Shown here piece by piece: positions 1 to 8,993 of a stretch of 64,000 nucleotides of DNA. Origin of the DNA: Yoonia sediminilitoris. Lineage in GTDB: Bacteria; Pseudomonadota; Alphaproteobacteria; Rhodobacterales; Rhodobacteraceae. The DNA is taken from contig NZ_QBUD01000001.1 in the NCBI RefSeq assembly GCF_003058085.1, forward strand, positions 558,001-622,000, read 5' to 3'. The notes under the pieces are model-generated. The model did not search any database. It was not told where the DNA came from and saw only the letters and a program-made list of their open reading frames with translations. The position numbers and the translations under genes were made by a program. Numbering within the stretch: the stretch's first letter is position 1; every line of letters starts with the position of its first letter.

Positions 1-31
1 CTTCAATCACTCATCTTTGGGAGGAGAAACC

Positions 32-1081
32 ATGAAAAGAAGAGACTTTCTGAAAACCACAGCCGCAGGCGCACTTGCCGCAGGTGTTGGAACAAATGCA
101 GCATTCGCGCAGGATGCCAATTTGCGGTTCCACCAGTTCCTGCCGCCCGTGGCCCCGCTGCCTGCACATGCGTTCAAGCCTTGGGGCGAGCGTCTTGCGG
201 CGGCGTCCGGAGGCCGTTTGAACGTGCAGCACTTTGACGCGATGGCCCTTGGCGGTCGCCCGCCAGAGTTGCTTGACCAAGCCCGCGACGGCGTTGTTGA
301 CATTGCGATGTCGGTTGTCGGCTACACCCCCGGTCGCTTCCCGCGTACCGAAGTGTTCGAACTGCCCTTCATGATGAAAAATCCCATCGCAACATCGCTG
401 GCGTTCCAGCAGATGATCGAGGACGACTTCCAGGACAGCGAATACAGCGACTTCAAAGTGCTGGGTGGCTGGGTCCATGGTCCCGGCCTGATTCACACGG
501 AAGAGCCGGTCGAAAAGCTGGAAGATATGGCTGGCAAGACCCTGCGCGGTCCGACCCGTATCATTAACGACCTGCTGTCTGAACTGGGTGCAGAGCCTGT
601 TGGCATGCCGCTGCCAGCGATCCCGGAAGCCCTGTCAAAGGGTGTTATCAATGGCACTGTGATCCCATGGGAAGTGACACCGTCGATCCGCCTGACCGAG
701 TTGATCTCGAATCACACGGAGTTCGCCGGTGAAGAAGCTCTCTATACCGCGACGATCATCATGGTCATGAACCGTCAGGCCTATGATGCATTGCCCGATG
801 ATCTGCGCGAGATTCTGGATGCGGAAAGTGGTGCGGCCATGGCGCAGGCCTTTTCACAGGTGATGCTCGATTACGATGTGCCGGGACGTGAGATCGCAGT
901 GGCTGCGGGCAACAACCTGATCACGCTCGACGAGGCCGAAGTGGCACGCTGGAAAGCGGCTGCGCAACCGGTCATTGATCGTTGGATTGCCGACATGGAA
1001 GGCAAAGGTATCGACGGGCAAGCCCTGATTGATCGCGCAAAGGCGCTGATTGATGAAAAGACCAAGATGCTTGCAGGCTAA
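32..1081 (+). CDS. dctP: TRAP transporter solute-binding protein (DctP family)
   Basis: Periplasmic substrate-binding subunit of a tripartite ATP-independent transporter, 349 residues, the usual size. The N-terminus MKRRDFLKTTAAG is a twin-arginine signal (RRDFLK) followed by a hydrophobic stretch and an AFAQ cleavage region, so Tat export is likely. The DctP fold is recognised from the LRGPTR segment (the conserved arginine region that holds a substrate carboxylate) and from the downstream GMPLPAIPEALSKGVING block. I chose the ATG at 32 because GGGAGGAG lies 7-13 bases upstream; a TTG at 17 would sit before that ribosome binding site. The permease genes follow after a terminator-like hairpin. 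The ligand is unknown, but neighbouring CoA ligase and beta-oxidation genes suggest an organic or aromatic acid. Confidence 0.93.
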   Translation: MKRRDFLKTTAAGALAAGVGTNAAFAQDANLRFHQFLPPVAPLPAHAFKPWGERLAAASGGRLNVQHFDAMALGGRPPELLDQARDGVVDIAMSVVGYTPGRFPRTEVFELPFMMKNPIATSLAFQQMIEDDFQDSEYSDFKVLGGWVHGPGLIHTEEPVEKLEDMAGKTLRGPTRIINDLLSELGAEPVGMPLPAIPEALSKGVINGTVIPWEVTPSIRLTELISNHTEFAGEEALYTATIIMVMNRQAYDALPDDLREILDAESGAAMAQAFSQVMLDYDVPGREIAVAAGNNLITLDEAEVARWKAAAQPVIDRWIADMEGKGIDGQALIDRAKALIDEKTKMLAG

Positions 1082-1090
1082 GGCCTGCCA

Positions 1091-1122
1091 AGGGGCACCC
1101 GAGAAAGGGGTGCCCCTTTTCT
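1091..1122 (+). terminator. Hairpin between dctP and dctQ
   Basis: Perfect 10-bp stem AGGGGCACCC / GGGTGCCCCT with a 7-base loop, followed by TTTTC. It lies 10 bases after the dctP stop and before dctQ. It probably terminates most transcripts so that the binding protein is made in excess over the permease, or it stabilises the dctP message. Confidence 0.8.
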
Positions 1123-1152
1123 TTCTACCTTACAATATTTTCGGGGTTGGCG

Positions 1153-1683
1153 ATGTATGTGATCCTATCACGACTGGCTGAAATCATTGCACGTTGGATG
1201 GCGATTGCAGGGGGGCTGCTGCTTCTGGTGATTATCGCTTTGACCTGTGTGTCAATCGCCGGGCGTGCGCTATTCTCAGCCGGGATATGTTGCGGCCCGA
1301 TCCGGGGCATCTATGACTATACCGAGATTGGCGTCGGGGCAGCGATTTTCGCGTTTCTGCCGTGGTGTCAGGTCAAGTCCGCCCATGCAACTGTCGACCT
1401 GTTCAAATCGGCCATGCCGGACGTCGTGAACCGGGCACTTGATGTTGTGATGAATACGGGGCTGCTGGTCATGGCCTACCTGATCGCAGACCGCCTGCGC
1501 CTGGGGATGCTGGACAAGTTGCGCTACGGTGAGACCACTTTGATCGCGCAGGTGCCGGTCTGGATTGGCTATGCGGCCTGCCTTGTAGGGGCCGTTGGCT
1601 TTGTCGTTGTAGCAGCGTTTTGTGTGCTCAGGTCGGTGCGGCAACTGGCCTTCAACAGACCCGCCTCGGAGGGCCAGTCGTGA
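1153..1683 (+). CDS. dctQ: TRAP transporter small permease (DctQ family)
   Basis: Four-helix membrane subunit that joins the large permease in a TRAP transporter; 176 residues. Hydrophobic segments are visible near residues 13-40, 55-75, 95-115 and 135-160. The motif FLPWCQVKSAHATVDLF is typical of the DctQ family. ATG 1153 is preferred over the TTG at 1147, though no strong ribosome binding site is seen. The stop TGA overlaps the GTG start of dctM (GTGA), implying translational coupling. Confidence 0.88.
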   Translation: MYVILSRLAEIIARWMAIAGGLLLLVIIALTCVSIAGRALFSAGICCGPIRGIYDYTEIGVGAAIFAFLPWCQVKSAHATVDLFKSAMPDVVNRALDVVMNTGLLVMAYLIADRLRLGMLDKLRYGETTLIAQVPVWIGYAACLVGAVGFVVVAAFCVLRSVRQLAFNRPASEGQS

Positions 1684-3011
1684 CTGAACTACAGCTGGCC
1701 ATCTGGTCATTCCCCGTCCTGCTGCTGCTTGTTTTCCTGCGGATGCCAATTGCGCTGGCCATGGCGGCCGTCGGTTTTGGCGGGTCCTACATGATTTATG
1801 GCACGGCATTGCCGGTGCTGAATTCGCTTAAGAACCTGACCTACGGGACTTTTTCGAATTATTCCTTTTCGATCATCCCGCTGTTCCTGTTGATGGGGCA
1901 GTTTGCAACCCTGTCAGGTATGTCGGCATCCCTGTTTCGTGCCGCCGAAAGCTTTTTGGGGCACAGGCGCGGCGGTGTGGCGATGTCCGCCATCGGGGCA
2001 TGCGCGGGCTTTGGCGCGATTTGCGGCAGTTCACTGGCGACAGCGGCCACGATGGGGCAGGTAGCCTTGCCGGAATTGCGCCGCTACGGCTACCCCGGCT
2101 CGCTTGCAACGGGTGCACTGGCGGCTGGCGGTACCTTGGGCATTTTGATCCCGCCTTCTGTCATCCTTGTGATCTATGCCATTCTGGCCGAGCAAAACAT
2201 CGAAAAACTGTTTGTCGCGGCGCTTGTGCCGGGGATTCTGGCGGCCTTGGGCTATATTATCGCGATTTCGGTCTGGATGCGGGTTTCACCCAATGCGGCG
2301 ATGGTAAAGGACCGCGTGCCATGGTCCGAACGTCTGGTGGCCCTTGGCAAGGTCTGGCCGGTTCTGACCATCTTTGTGGTCGTCGTAGGCGGCATTTATA
2401 TCGGCGTTTTCACCCCGACCGAAGCGGCAGCTGTCGGGGCGGCAGGAACCGGAATCATCAGCATTGCGTCAGGCCAAATGACATGGGCGCGGCTGCGACA
2501 GGCTATTCTTGCAACGGCAAGCGCGTCGGCAATGATCTATCTGATCATTCTGGGTGCAGGTTTTTACAACAGCTTTCTGGCACTCAGCCAATTGCCGCAA
2601 ACGGCGGCTGCGTGGGTTGGCAATTCCGGCCTGTCGCCATGGGTCGTGCTGAGTATCGTGCTGCTGATGTATCTGCTGTTCGGCTGCGTCATGGACAGCC
2701 TGTCGATGGTGCTTTTGACGGTGCCGATCATCTATCCGATCATGATCGTGCTTGATTTCGGTATGTCGGCGCAAGATTTCGGCCTGTGGTTCGGGATTCT
2801 GGTACTGATCGTGGTTGAGGTGGGGCTGATTACGCCACCTGTCGGGCTGAACCTGTTCATTATCAACGGGATGGCCAAAGACACGCCGATCAGGGAAACC
2901 TACAAAGGCGCGTTGCCTTTCGTCATCACCGACTTGGTGCGCGTTGTGATCCTGACGGCATTCCCGGCGATTACGCTGTGGCTGGTCTGGTTGATCGACA
3001 GTCTGGGATAA
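1680..3011 (+). CDS. dctM: TRAP transporter large permease (DctM family)
   Basis: Multi-pass inner-membrane permease of the TRAP system, 443 residues, with about 12 hydrophobic segments. Family landmarks include IPLFLLMGQFATLSGM, GAICGSSLATAATMGQVALPE, GGTLGILIPPSVILVIYAI and the C-terminal EVGLITPPVGLNLFIINGM block. The GTG at 1680 overlaps the dctQ stop and gives the N-terminus expected for the family; an upstream in-frame start at 1620 would lie inside dctQ. The protein is very similar to the second DctM at 44810-46123. The gene ends 5 bases before the convergent fcs stop codon. Confidence 0.93.
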   Translation: MTELQLAIWSFPVLLLLVFLRMPIALAMAAVGFGGSYMIYGTALPVLNSLKNLTYGTFSNYSFSIIPLFLLMGQFATLSGMSASLFRAAESFLGHRRGGVAMSAIGACAGFGAICGSSLATAATMGQVALPELRRYGYPGSLATGALAAGGTLGILIPPSVILVIYAILAEQNIEKLFVAALVPGILAALGYIIAISVWMRVSPNAAMVKDRVPWSERLVALGKVWPVLTIFVVVVGGIYIGVFTPTEAAAVGAAGTGIISIASGQMTWARLRQAILATASASAMIYLIILGAGFYNSFLALSQLPQTAAAWVGNSGLSPWVVLSIVLLMYLLFGCVMDSLSMVLLTVPIIYPIMIVLDFGMSAQDFGLWFGILVLIVVEVGLITPPVGLNLFIINGMAKDTPIRETYKGALPFVITDLVRVVILTAFPAITLWLVWLIDSLG

Positions 3012-3016
3012 AAGCG

Positions 3017-4798
3017 TCAGACCCGGATAACGTCCGGGTCGTCGCTATAAAGGCGGGCGAGCGTATCAGTGCGGTTGTTGCGCAAGGCCCGCTGGTTCAA
3101 CGACCCTTTTTCGGTCACCTCGCCGCGGTCGAAGCTGGGTAAATCCTGCAATATGATTGCCCGCCGGACCCGACTGGCAGAGCCCGTGGCCGCCTTTGCG
3201 GCAAGGCCCAGTTTTTCGGTCAGCAAACGGTGCCGCTCAGAAACGTTCATCCGTGCGGCAGTGTCCGACAGGATCAGCATAGCACCCAGTTGCGACTGGT
3301 CTTCGCCGGTGATGACGGCGTCCTTGATCAGCCCGTCCATCGCATCGACAAGTTTGGCGCGCACCGCACCCACAGACACCCATGTCCCGGTGTTCAGTTT
3401 GAAGTTCTCGGCAATGCGCCCGTCAAAAAAGAACCCTTTGGAAAAATCATCCGGGTCGGCGGGTCGCAGGGCGTCGCCCATGCGGTAAAACCCTTCCTCG
3501 TCAAAGGCGTCGGCCGTTTTCGCAGGGTCGCCATAGTAGCCGGGCGTGATGGTCGGCCCCTTCAGGCGCGCCTCCAGCTTGTCACCACTTGGCACCAGCT
3601 TGAGCGTGAGCTCCCGTGCCGGCACGCCAACGTTGCCGGACTTTTCCTGCGGTTCTGTGCAGGCCAGTGCAAAGGGTGCGGTTTCTGTCGCACCCAGCCC
3701 CGTTGCCAGCAGCACCTCGTGTCCGGTTGCGGCGCGGCCTGCGGCGCGCAACCTGTCCCATGTACGCTGGGCCATCCCTGCGCCTGCGTAAAACATCATG
3801 CCCAGGTTGCCAAAGAACTGCTTGGCCAGCGCAGGGTCCGCTTCGAGCGCCTCGATCAGCATGTCGTAGCCGACGGGCACGTTGAAATACCATGTGCAGG
3901 AAAGTTCGCGCAGGTTGCGCAGGGTTTCGTCAAACTTGCCGGGGACGGGGCGGCCGTCGTCGATGTAATAGCTGCCGCCGTTGGTCATCACCATGTAAAA
4001 GACCTTGTTGCCACCTGCCGTGTGGTTCCATGGTGCCCAGTCCAACACAACGGGCGGATTCTTGGTCAGGAAGCGGTAGCAATCGCGCACGAGGGCCTCC
4101 ATCGCACAGATCATCTGATTGGTGTTGATCACAGCTTTCGGGGAGCCGGTGGACCCCGAGGTAAAGAGGTATTTGACGGTCCTTTCGGGCGACAAGGCGG
4201 CGCGGGCGTTCGCCGATCCGGCCGGATCGGCTTGCAGCAGGCTGTCGAATGTCACCGCACCTGCGGTTGGATGCGACAGGTTGATAACCTTTGTGTCGCT
4301 GTCCTTGATGGCTGCAATCGCGTCACCAAATGCCGCCCCGTCATCGGCGAATATCGCGCCGGGAGACAGCAAGGCGGCAATATCGCGGACCTTGCCAAAG
4401 TCTTTGGACATGAGCGAATAGGCCGGAGAAAGCGGCGCATACGGCACGCCCACATAGGCGCAGGCCATCCCCAGCAGAGCATGTTCCAGACTGTTTTCGG
4501 ACAGGATCAGCAAAGGGCGGTCCGGTCCGAGGCCCATCGCCAGCAGCGCGGCACCTATCGACCTGATCTGCGCACGCCCCTGACCATAGCTGATGCGGCG
4601 CCAGTCCCCGCCATGATCGCGACGGGCAATCCATGTCGTGTCGGGCGTGGTGTCGGCCCAATGGTCCAGATAATCGGCAAGAATAGGGGAATATGCGTCC
4701 GGCGTGCCGCGCTGTTTCATCAAGATTGTGCCGTCTTCGCGATGCGCGTAATCAAATTCGGAGGACCAGAAATCGGCATTTTGGGATGGGTTTGACAT
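3017..4798 (-). CDS. fcs: Feruloyl-CoA synthase-type acyl-CoA ligase
   Basis: AMP-forming CoA ligase of 593 residues. The adenylate-forming motif FTSGSTGSPK is at about residues 212-221, and AWAPWNHTAGGN-like sequence (here LDWAPWNHTAGG) is characteristic of feruloyl-CoA synthases, as are the GGSYYIDDGRP and MGDALRPADP regions. The expected reaction is activation of ferulate, p-coumarate or a related hydroxycinnamate to its CoA ester with ATP in the cytoplasm. It lies 2 bases downstream of a marR gene and is almost certainly co-transcribed with it. No hydroxycinnamoyl-CoA hydratase-lyase or vanillin dehydrogenase is adjacent, so the substrate could differ from ferulate. The dedicated family resemblance is strong; the substrate is inferred. 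Confidence 0.85.
   Translation of the reverse strand: MSNPSQNADFWSSEFDYAHREDGTILMKQRGTPDAYSPILADYLDHWADTTPDTTWIARRDHGGDWRRISYGQGRAQIRSIGAALLAMGLGPDRPLLILSENSLEHALLGMACAYVGVPYAPLSPAYSLMSKDFGKVRDIAALLSPGAIFADDGAAFGDAIAAIKDSDTKVINLSHPTAGAVTFDSLLQADPAGSANARAALSPERTVKYLFTSGSTGSPKAVINTNQMICAMEALVRDCYRFLTKNPPVVLDWAPWNHTAGGNKVFYMVMTNGGSYYIDDGRPVPGKFDETLRNLRELSCTWYFNVPVGYDMLIEALEADPALAKQFFGNLGMMFYAGAGMAQRTWDRLRAAGRAATGHEVLLATGLGATETAPFALACTEPQEKSGNVGVPARELTLKLVPSGDKLEARLKGPTITPGYYGDPAKTADAFDEEGFYRMGDALRPADPDDFSKGFFFDGRIAENFKLNTGTWVSVGAVRAKLVDAMDGLIKDAVITGEDQSQLGAMLILSDTAARMNVSERHRLLTEKLGLAAKAATGSASRVRRAIILQDLPSFDRGEVTEKGSLNQRALRNNRTDTLARLYSDDPDVIRV
3020..3040. terminator. Perfect hairpin between convergent dctM and fcs
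   Basis: GACCCGGA, loop TAACG, TCCGGGTC: a perfect 8-bp stem starting 9 bases after the dctM stop and lying inside the last codons of fcs. It has no T-run. It could act as a bidirectional transcript end for two genes that meet tail to tail, while also coding for the fcs C-terminus. Confidence 0.45.
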
Positions 4799-4800
4799 CG

Positions 4801-5280
4801 TCAGCTTTCCGTCTCGTGCCGGCGGATTTTTCTAAGCAGAAAAATCAATGTCTCTTTTTCCACGTCAGAGAGGTCCTCTAACAGCTTGTCTTCATGGGCT
4901 TTTACTTTTGCCAGTGTCGCACGGTGGGCCGCAATGCCAGCTTCCAGCGGAACCAAGGCCTGCACCCGGCGGTCGCCCGGGACTGTGGTCCGCTTCAGTA
5001 AGCCGTCGCGTTCCAGTTCATCGATAATAGCAACAAGGCCCGACCGTTCGATACCCAGCATGCGCGCCAGATTGCTTTGCGTCAGATTGGGGTAGGCGAC
5101 CGCCAGCGACAGTGCCGCAAAGGTTCGTGGCGACAGGCCCCCGTCGCCCAAGGCGGCGCGGTAGTCCTTTTGAACGACAACGTAGGCGCGCTTTAGATTG
5201 TAGCCGATCAGCTCCTCCAGTTCGGGGGCCATCTTTAGCGGCTCTGAGGTCGGAAGGCGTGCTCTTGTGGGTTTGGCCAT
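4801..5280 (-). CDS. MarR family transcriptional regulator
   Basis: Winged-helix regulator of 159 residues. The MarR core is visible: LTQSNLARMLGIERSGLVAIIDELERDG (recognition helix) followed by the wing TTVPGDRRVQALVPLE. It is the first gene of a two-gene unit with fcs (2-base gap) and is divergent from the DUF3237 gene. Related regulators of hydroxycinnamate genes (FerR/FerC/CouR type) respond to the CoA thioester made by the ligase, which would fit here. A candidate operator lies at 5321-5335. Confidence 0.87.
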   Translation of the reverse strand: MAKPTRARLPTSEPLKMAPELEELIGYNLKRAYVVVQKDYRAALGDGGLSPRTFAALSLAVAYPNLTQSNLARMLGIERSGLVAIIDELERDGLLKRTTVPGDRRVQALVPLEAGIAAHRATLAKVKAHEDKLLEDLSDVEKETLIFLLRKIRRHETES

Positions 5281-5320
5281 GAAATTGCCCTTTCACTTGT
5301 CGACATCACTACCGCATATT

Positions 5321-5335
5321 GTTAAGTAGGTAAAC
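5321..5335. promoter_or_regulatory. Candidate MarR operator
   Basis: GTTAAGTAGGTAAAC is an imperfect palindrome (GTT...AAC with A/T-rich arms) in the 81-bp gap between the divergent marR and DUF3237 genes. Position and symmetry fit a MarR-family site controlling both directions. A related TAGGTAAA string occurs before hpaF. Confidence 0.4.
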
Positions 5336-5361
5336 AGTTTTGCGATGAAAGGGTTGATGCG

Positions 5362-5826
5362 ATGGAACTTCCGACGCCCAAGCTGGAGCATGTGACCGAT
5401 CTGGTCGTTGACCTTGATCCGATCCGCGCGTTGGGGCAGGGGCGGGCAGGTGTGCGCCGGATCATTCCGATTGTCGGGGGCACGATGAATGGCCCGAAAT
5501 TGCAGGGCAAAGTCCTCAATGTGGGGGCTGACTGGCAAACGATCTTTACAGACGGGCTGACCGAATTGGACACACGTTATGCCCTTGAAACCCATGACGG
5601 GGCCACAATCGAGATTGTGAACTACGGGTTCCGTCATGGCCCGCCTGATGTCATTGCAGCCATCGGTCGCGGTGAAGACGTGCCTGCGGACAGCTATTAC
5701 ATGCGCACCCATGCGCGGCTTGAGACAGGCGATGCCCGGTACGATTGGGTTAATCGCACGTTGTTTGCCGGGGTCGGTGCCCGCAAGGAACAGTCCGTTC
5801 TGATGCGGCTTTATGCCATCATGTGA
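5362..5826 (+). CDS. DUF3237 (UPF0311) domain protein
   Basis: Small soluble protein of 154 residues covering a full DUF3237 domain; signatures include IPIVGGTMNGPKLQGKVL, GADWQ and the C-terminal NRTLFAGVGAR. These proteins form an allene-oxide-cyclase-like barrel with no established general reaction, but they recur in aromatic-acid catabolic clusters. It is transcribed divergently from marR-fcs, so it probably shares their regulator. It ends 5 bases before the convergent RND permease stop. Confidence 0.8.
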   Translation: MELPTPKLEHVTDLVVDLDPIRALGQGRAGVRRIIPIVGGTMNGPKLQGKVLNVGADWQTIFTDGLTELDTRYALETHDGATIEIVNYGFRHGPPDVIAAIGRGEDVPADSYYMRTHARLETGDARYDWVNRTLFAGVGARKEQSVLMRLYAIM

Positions 5827-5831
5827 CGGGC

Positions 5832-8800
5832 CTATGCGGTTTGCATGTCAGGTTGCGCCTGCGGTTCCTCCACCGGTTTGCGCACGCACAGCCGCAACAG
5901 GGGCGGCACTGTCAGCAATGTCAAAAAGGCCGACATCGACAAGCCCCCAACCACAACCGCACCGAGGCCGCGGTAAAGTTCTGACCCTTCGCCGGGAAAG
6001 ATGATCAGTGGCAGCATGCCCATCACACTGGTCAGGGTCGACATGAATATTGGTCTGATCCGGTTGCTTGTCGCTTCTTCGATGGCATCAATCGGGTCCA
6101 TGCCGTCTTCGCGCAAGTGATACAGCGTTTGATGCACGATCAAGATCGCATTGTTCACGACGATCCCGACGAGAATGATAAATCCCAACAGGGTGAGCAT
6201 ATCCAGCGACTGGGTCTGATACAGGTTCAGCGCGGCCAGCCCGCCCACGCCCCCGGCGGCTGCCACAGGGACCGCAATCAGGATCACGAGCGGCAGTACA
6301 AAGCTTTCAAACAGGATCGCCATCACCAGAAACACTATAATCAGTGCCACGATCAGATTGATCTGGATCGCGGACCATGTCTGGCTCAGTTGGTCGGCGG
6401 TGCCTGACACACTGAGCCTGATGTCACTGGGCAAGCCCTGTTCCTGCAAGGTTGCGACGACTTGGGTTTCAAGCAGTTCGACCGCCTGCTCCAGCGGCAG
6501 ATCATTCGAGGGACGGACTTCAAGCGTGACGGTCCGCAACCGTTCGCGGTGCCTGATTTCCGTGGGTCCCGCGGTGAGCATGACGTCGGCAAGTGCCGAT
6601 ACCGGCACAATCTGTCCGCCGGGGGTGACAACAGGATAATTCCCCACATCTTGCGTGCGCGCAGCCGCAGTTACGGAAGGATCACCTTTCAACACCAGAT
6701 CAACACGTTCCGACCCGATCGTGACCTGTGCCACACGCAATCCGTCGTTGAAAGCGTCAACGGTGGCGGCCAGCGCGGTACTATCCAGCCCTGCATCCGC
6801 CAGCCGTAGCCTGTCGGGGATCAGGCGGACCTCGGGCGCACCAAGTTCCAGACCGGGGATCGGCCGGAACTGGTGCCCTTCCGACCGCGGCAGGAGCTGC
6901 GACACGATTCCGGCGGCACGCCCAGCAACACCCAGAATTGCATCAAGGTCCTGACCTGACACGTTCAGTTCGATGGTCCGTCCGCCGCCAACACCGCGCC
7001 CGAACAGCGACGGCTGGGTCATGAAACCAAAAGTGCCGGGTTCGGCAAAGATCGGGCGGCTCAGCACAGGGATCAACTCGCTTGCGCGTTGCCCGTCCAC
7101 TGCGGCCGCGCCGACAAACGAGTTGCCGGGTGTCGCAACAAAGAAGAAGCCGTCGATTGTGGGGGTCCCGTCCTCTGTCTGGGTGGCAGGAGCTGCTTCC
7201 CACAGCGGTTGTGCAACCGCTTCGATGCGCTGGGCAATGGTTTCGGTGGTTTCAAGGTTATAGCCGGGGGGCGGAATGATCAGGCCAAATACCAGATTGC
7301 GATTGCCTTCGGGCAGGTATTCAAGTCGCGGAAGGAATGCCCAACTTGCAATCGCAGCTCCGCCCGCAATCAGGGTTACCATGATAATCCCGATGGCGCG
7401 AAAACGCACGGTGATGCGGACATAGGCCATCACAGCCATGCGAAAGCCGGCAGCCAGATGATCAAGGCCCCAAATCCGCATCGGGCGTCGGTCATCCGCG
7501 CGCAGCAGCCGGCTGGCGAGGGCAGGGATGACTGTTACCGCCACGAGCAGTGACAAAAGCACCGACACGGAAATGGCCACGGCGATATCACGGAAAAGCT
7601 GGCCTGCCTCAAGCTGCATGATCAGGATCGGGATGAACACCAAAACGGTGGTCAGTGCCGAAACCAGAATTGCGCCCCAGACCTGTTTGGCCCCAAGATA
7701 GGCGGCCTCGCGGCGGCTATGGCCCGCCTCACGCAGGCGAAAGATATTTTCGAGTACCACGATGGCCGCATCAACGATCATGCCGATCGCAAAGGCGATC
7801 CCGGCCAGCGAGATCACATTCAAGGTCCGTCCTGTCAGCGCCATGACCACGAAAGTCGCCACAATCGACACAGGGATCGACAGCGAAACGACCAATGTCG
7901 CACGCGGGCTGCGCAGAAACAGCAAAAGGATAAAGGCGGCAAGGGCACCGCCGATCCAGATGTTCTGCACCACCAGATCAATGGCACCTTCAATATAGAT
8001 GGTTTCGTCATAGACCTGTTGGGCATTCAGACCGGCATCATTCAACGGGCCCGCCCTGAGTTCTTCCAGCACAACGCGCAACTCTTCCATGACGCTGATG
8101 ACATTGGCCCCGGATTCGCGCACGACGTTAAAGGCCAGCCCCGGCTGCCCCTTGAACCGCAGCCGACTGGTCGCGTCCTTATAGGCAAAAGAGACCTCTG
8201 CCACATCCGCCACCCGGACCCGCCCGGCACCGCCGGTTGCCACGTCAGAGCGCAAGACCACACTGCGGATCGCATCTTCGGTGTTCAGGCTACTTTCGGT
8301 GCGCACCACATAGCGACGTTTGCCTTCGTCAACGTCACCGGCCGAGATCGAGATATTCTCGCTGCGCAATTTGCGCACAACCTCTGAGACCGTCAGGCCG
8401 TATCTTGACAGCCGCTGCGGGTCGATGACCACCTGCAATTCACGTTCGGTGCCGCCAAAAACATTGACGGCCGAAACGCCTTCGATCCGCTCGATCCGGT
8501 CCTTGATAACGTCTTCGAGGAAATCGCCATAGGTGGGCATCGGGCGGCTGTTCCCCTCCTGCGCGGTGAGCAGAACCCAGGCAATCGGGCTGTCGTCAGA
8601 CCCCGACGTATTGAGCGATGGCTCGCTTGCCTCGTCTGGGTATCCGCTGACACGATCCAGCCGATTGGACACCAGTAGCAAGGATTGGCTCATGTCGGTG
8701 CCGACGGCAAATTCCAGCGTCACTGAAGCCTGACCGGTGCGTGACCGCGAAGTCATGATTTCCAGCCCGTCAAGGCCGCGCAGCGTTTCCTCTTGCGGAT

Positions 8801-8993
8801 TCACGATCTCGCGCTCGATTTCCGACGGCGCCGCACCGGGCCAACTGGTTTCGACAACAACGATCGGCTTGCGCACATCAGGGGCCAGTTGAACAGGGAT
8901 GCGTGACAGGGCCAATGTTCCAAAGAGCACGGCAATCAATACGGCGGCAATGACGGCAACAGGCCGATCAATCGCATAGCGGATCAGGTTCAT
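5832..8993 (-). CDS. RND efflux transporter permease (AcrB/MexF superfamily)
   Basis: Inner-membrane proton/drug antiporter of 1053 residues, full length for the family. It shows the N-terminal helix MNLIRYAIDRPVAVIAAVLI, two large periplasmic loops and two blocks of transmembrane helices. The first block contains GIAFAIGMIVDAAIVVLEN, where the TM4 motif has one Asp followed by Ala instead of the Asp-Asp pair of AcrB. It would form a tripartite pump with the adjacent adaptor. The start ATG overlaps the adaptor stop by one base (TGATG). No outer-membrane TolC-type gene and no local regulator are present in this window. Confidence 0.93.
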   Translation of the reverse strand: MNLIRYAIDRPVAVIAAVLIAVLFGTLALSRIPVQLAPDVRKPIVVVETSWPGAAPSEIEREIVNPQEETLRGLDGLEIMTSRSRTGQASVTLEFAVGTDMSQSLLLVSNRLDRVSGYPDEASEPSLNTSGSDDSPIAWVLLTAQEGNSRPMPTYGDFLEDVIKDRIERIEGVSAVNVFGGTERELQVVIDPQRLSRYGLTVSEVVRKLRSENISISAGDVDEGKRRYVVRTESSLNTEDAIRSVVLRSDVATGGAGRVRVADVAEVSFAYKDATSRLRFKGQPGLAFNVVRESGANVISVMEELRVVLEELRAGPLNDAGLNAQQVYDETIYIEGAIDLVVQNIWIGGALAAFILLLFLRSPRATLVVSLSIPVSIVATFVVMALTGRTLNVISLAGIAFAIGMIVDAAIVVLENIFRLREAGHSRREAAYLGAKQVWGAILVSALTTVLVFIPILIMQLEAGQLFRDIAVAISVSVLLSLLVAVTVIPALASRLLRADDRRPMRIWGLDHLAAGFRMAVMAYVRITVRFRAIGIIMVTLIAGGAAIASWAFLPRLEYLPEGNRNLVFGLIIPPPGYNLETTETIAQRIEAVAQPLWEAAPATQTEDGTPTIDGFFFVATPGNSFVGAAAVDGQRASELIPVLSRPIFAEPGTFGFMTQPSLFGRGVGGGRTIELNVSGQDLDAILGVAGRAAGIVSQLLPRSEGHQFRPIPGLELGAPEVRLIPDRLRLADAGLDSTALAATVDAFNDGLRVAQVTIGSERVDLVLKGDPSVTAAARTQDVGNYPVVTPGGQIVPVSALADVMLTAGPTEIRHRERLRTVTLEVRPSNDLPLEQAVELLETQVVATLQEQGLPSDIRLSVSGTADQLSQTWSAIQINLIVALIIVFLVMAILFESFVLPLVILIAVPVAAAGGVGGLAALNLYQTQSLDMLTLLGFIILVGIVVNNAILIVHQTLYHLREDGMDPIDAIEEATSNRIRPIFMSTLTSVMGMLPLIIFPGEGSELYRGLGAVVVGGLSMSAFLTLLTVPPLLRLCVRKPVEEPQAQPDMQTA

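Noticed and set aside
3230-4795. Long open frame (521 codons) on the plus strand opposite fcs
   Set aside because: Antisense shadow of a well-supported minus-strand ligase; its translation is rich in His, Arg and Cys with no domain.
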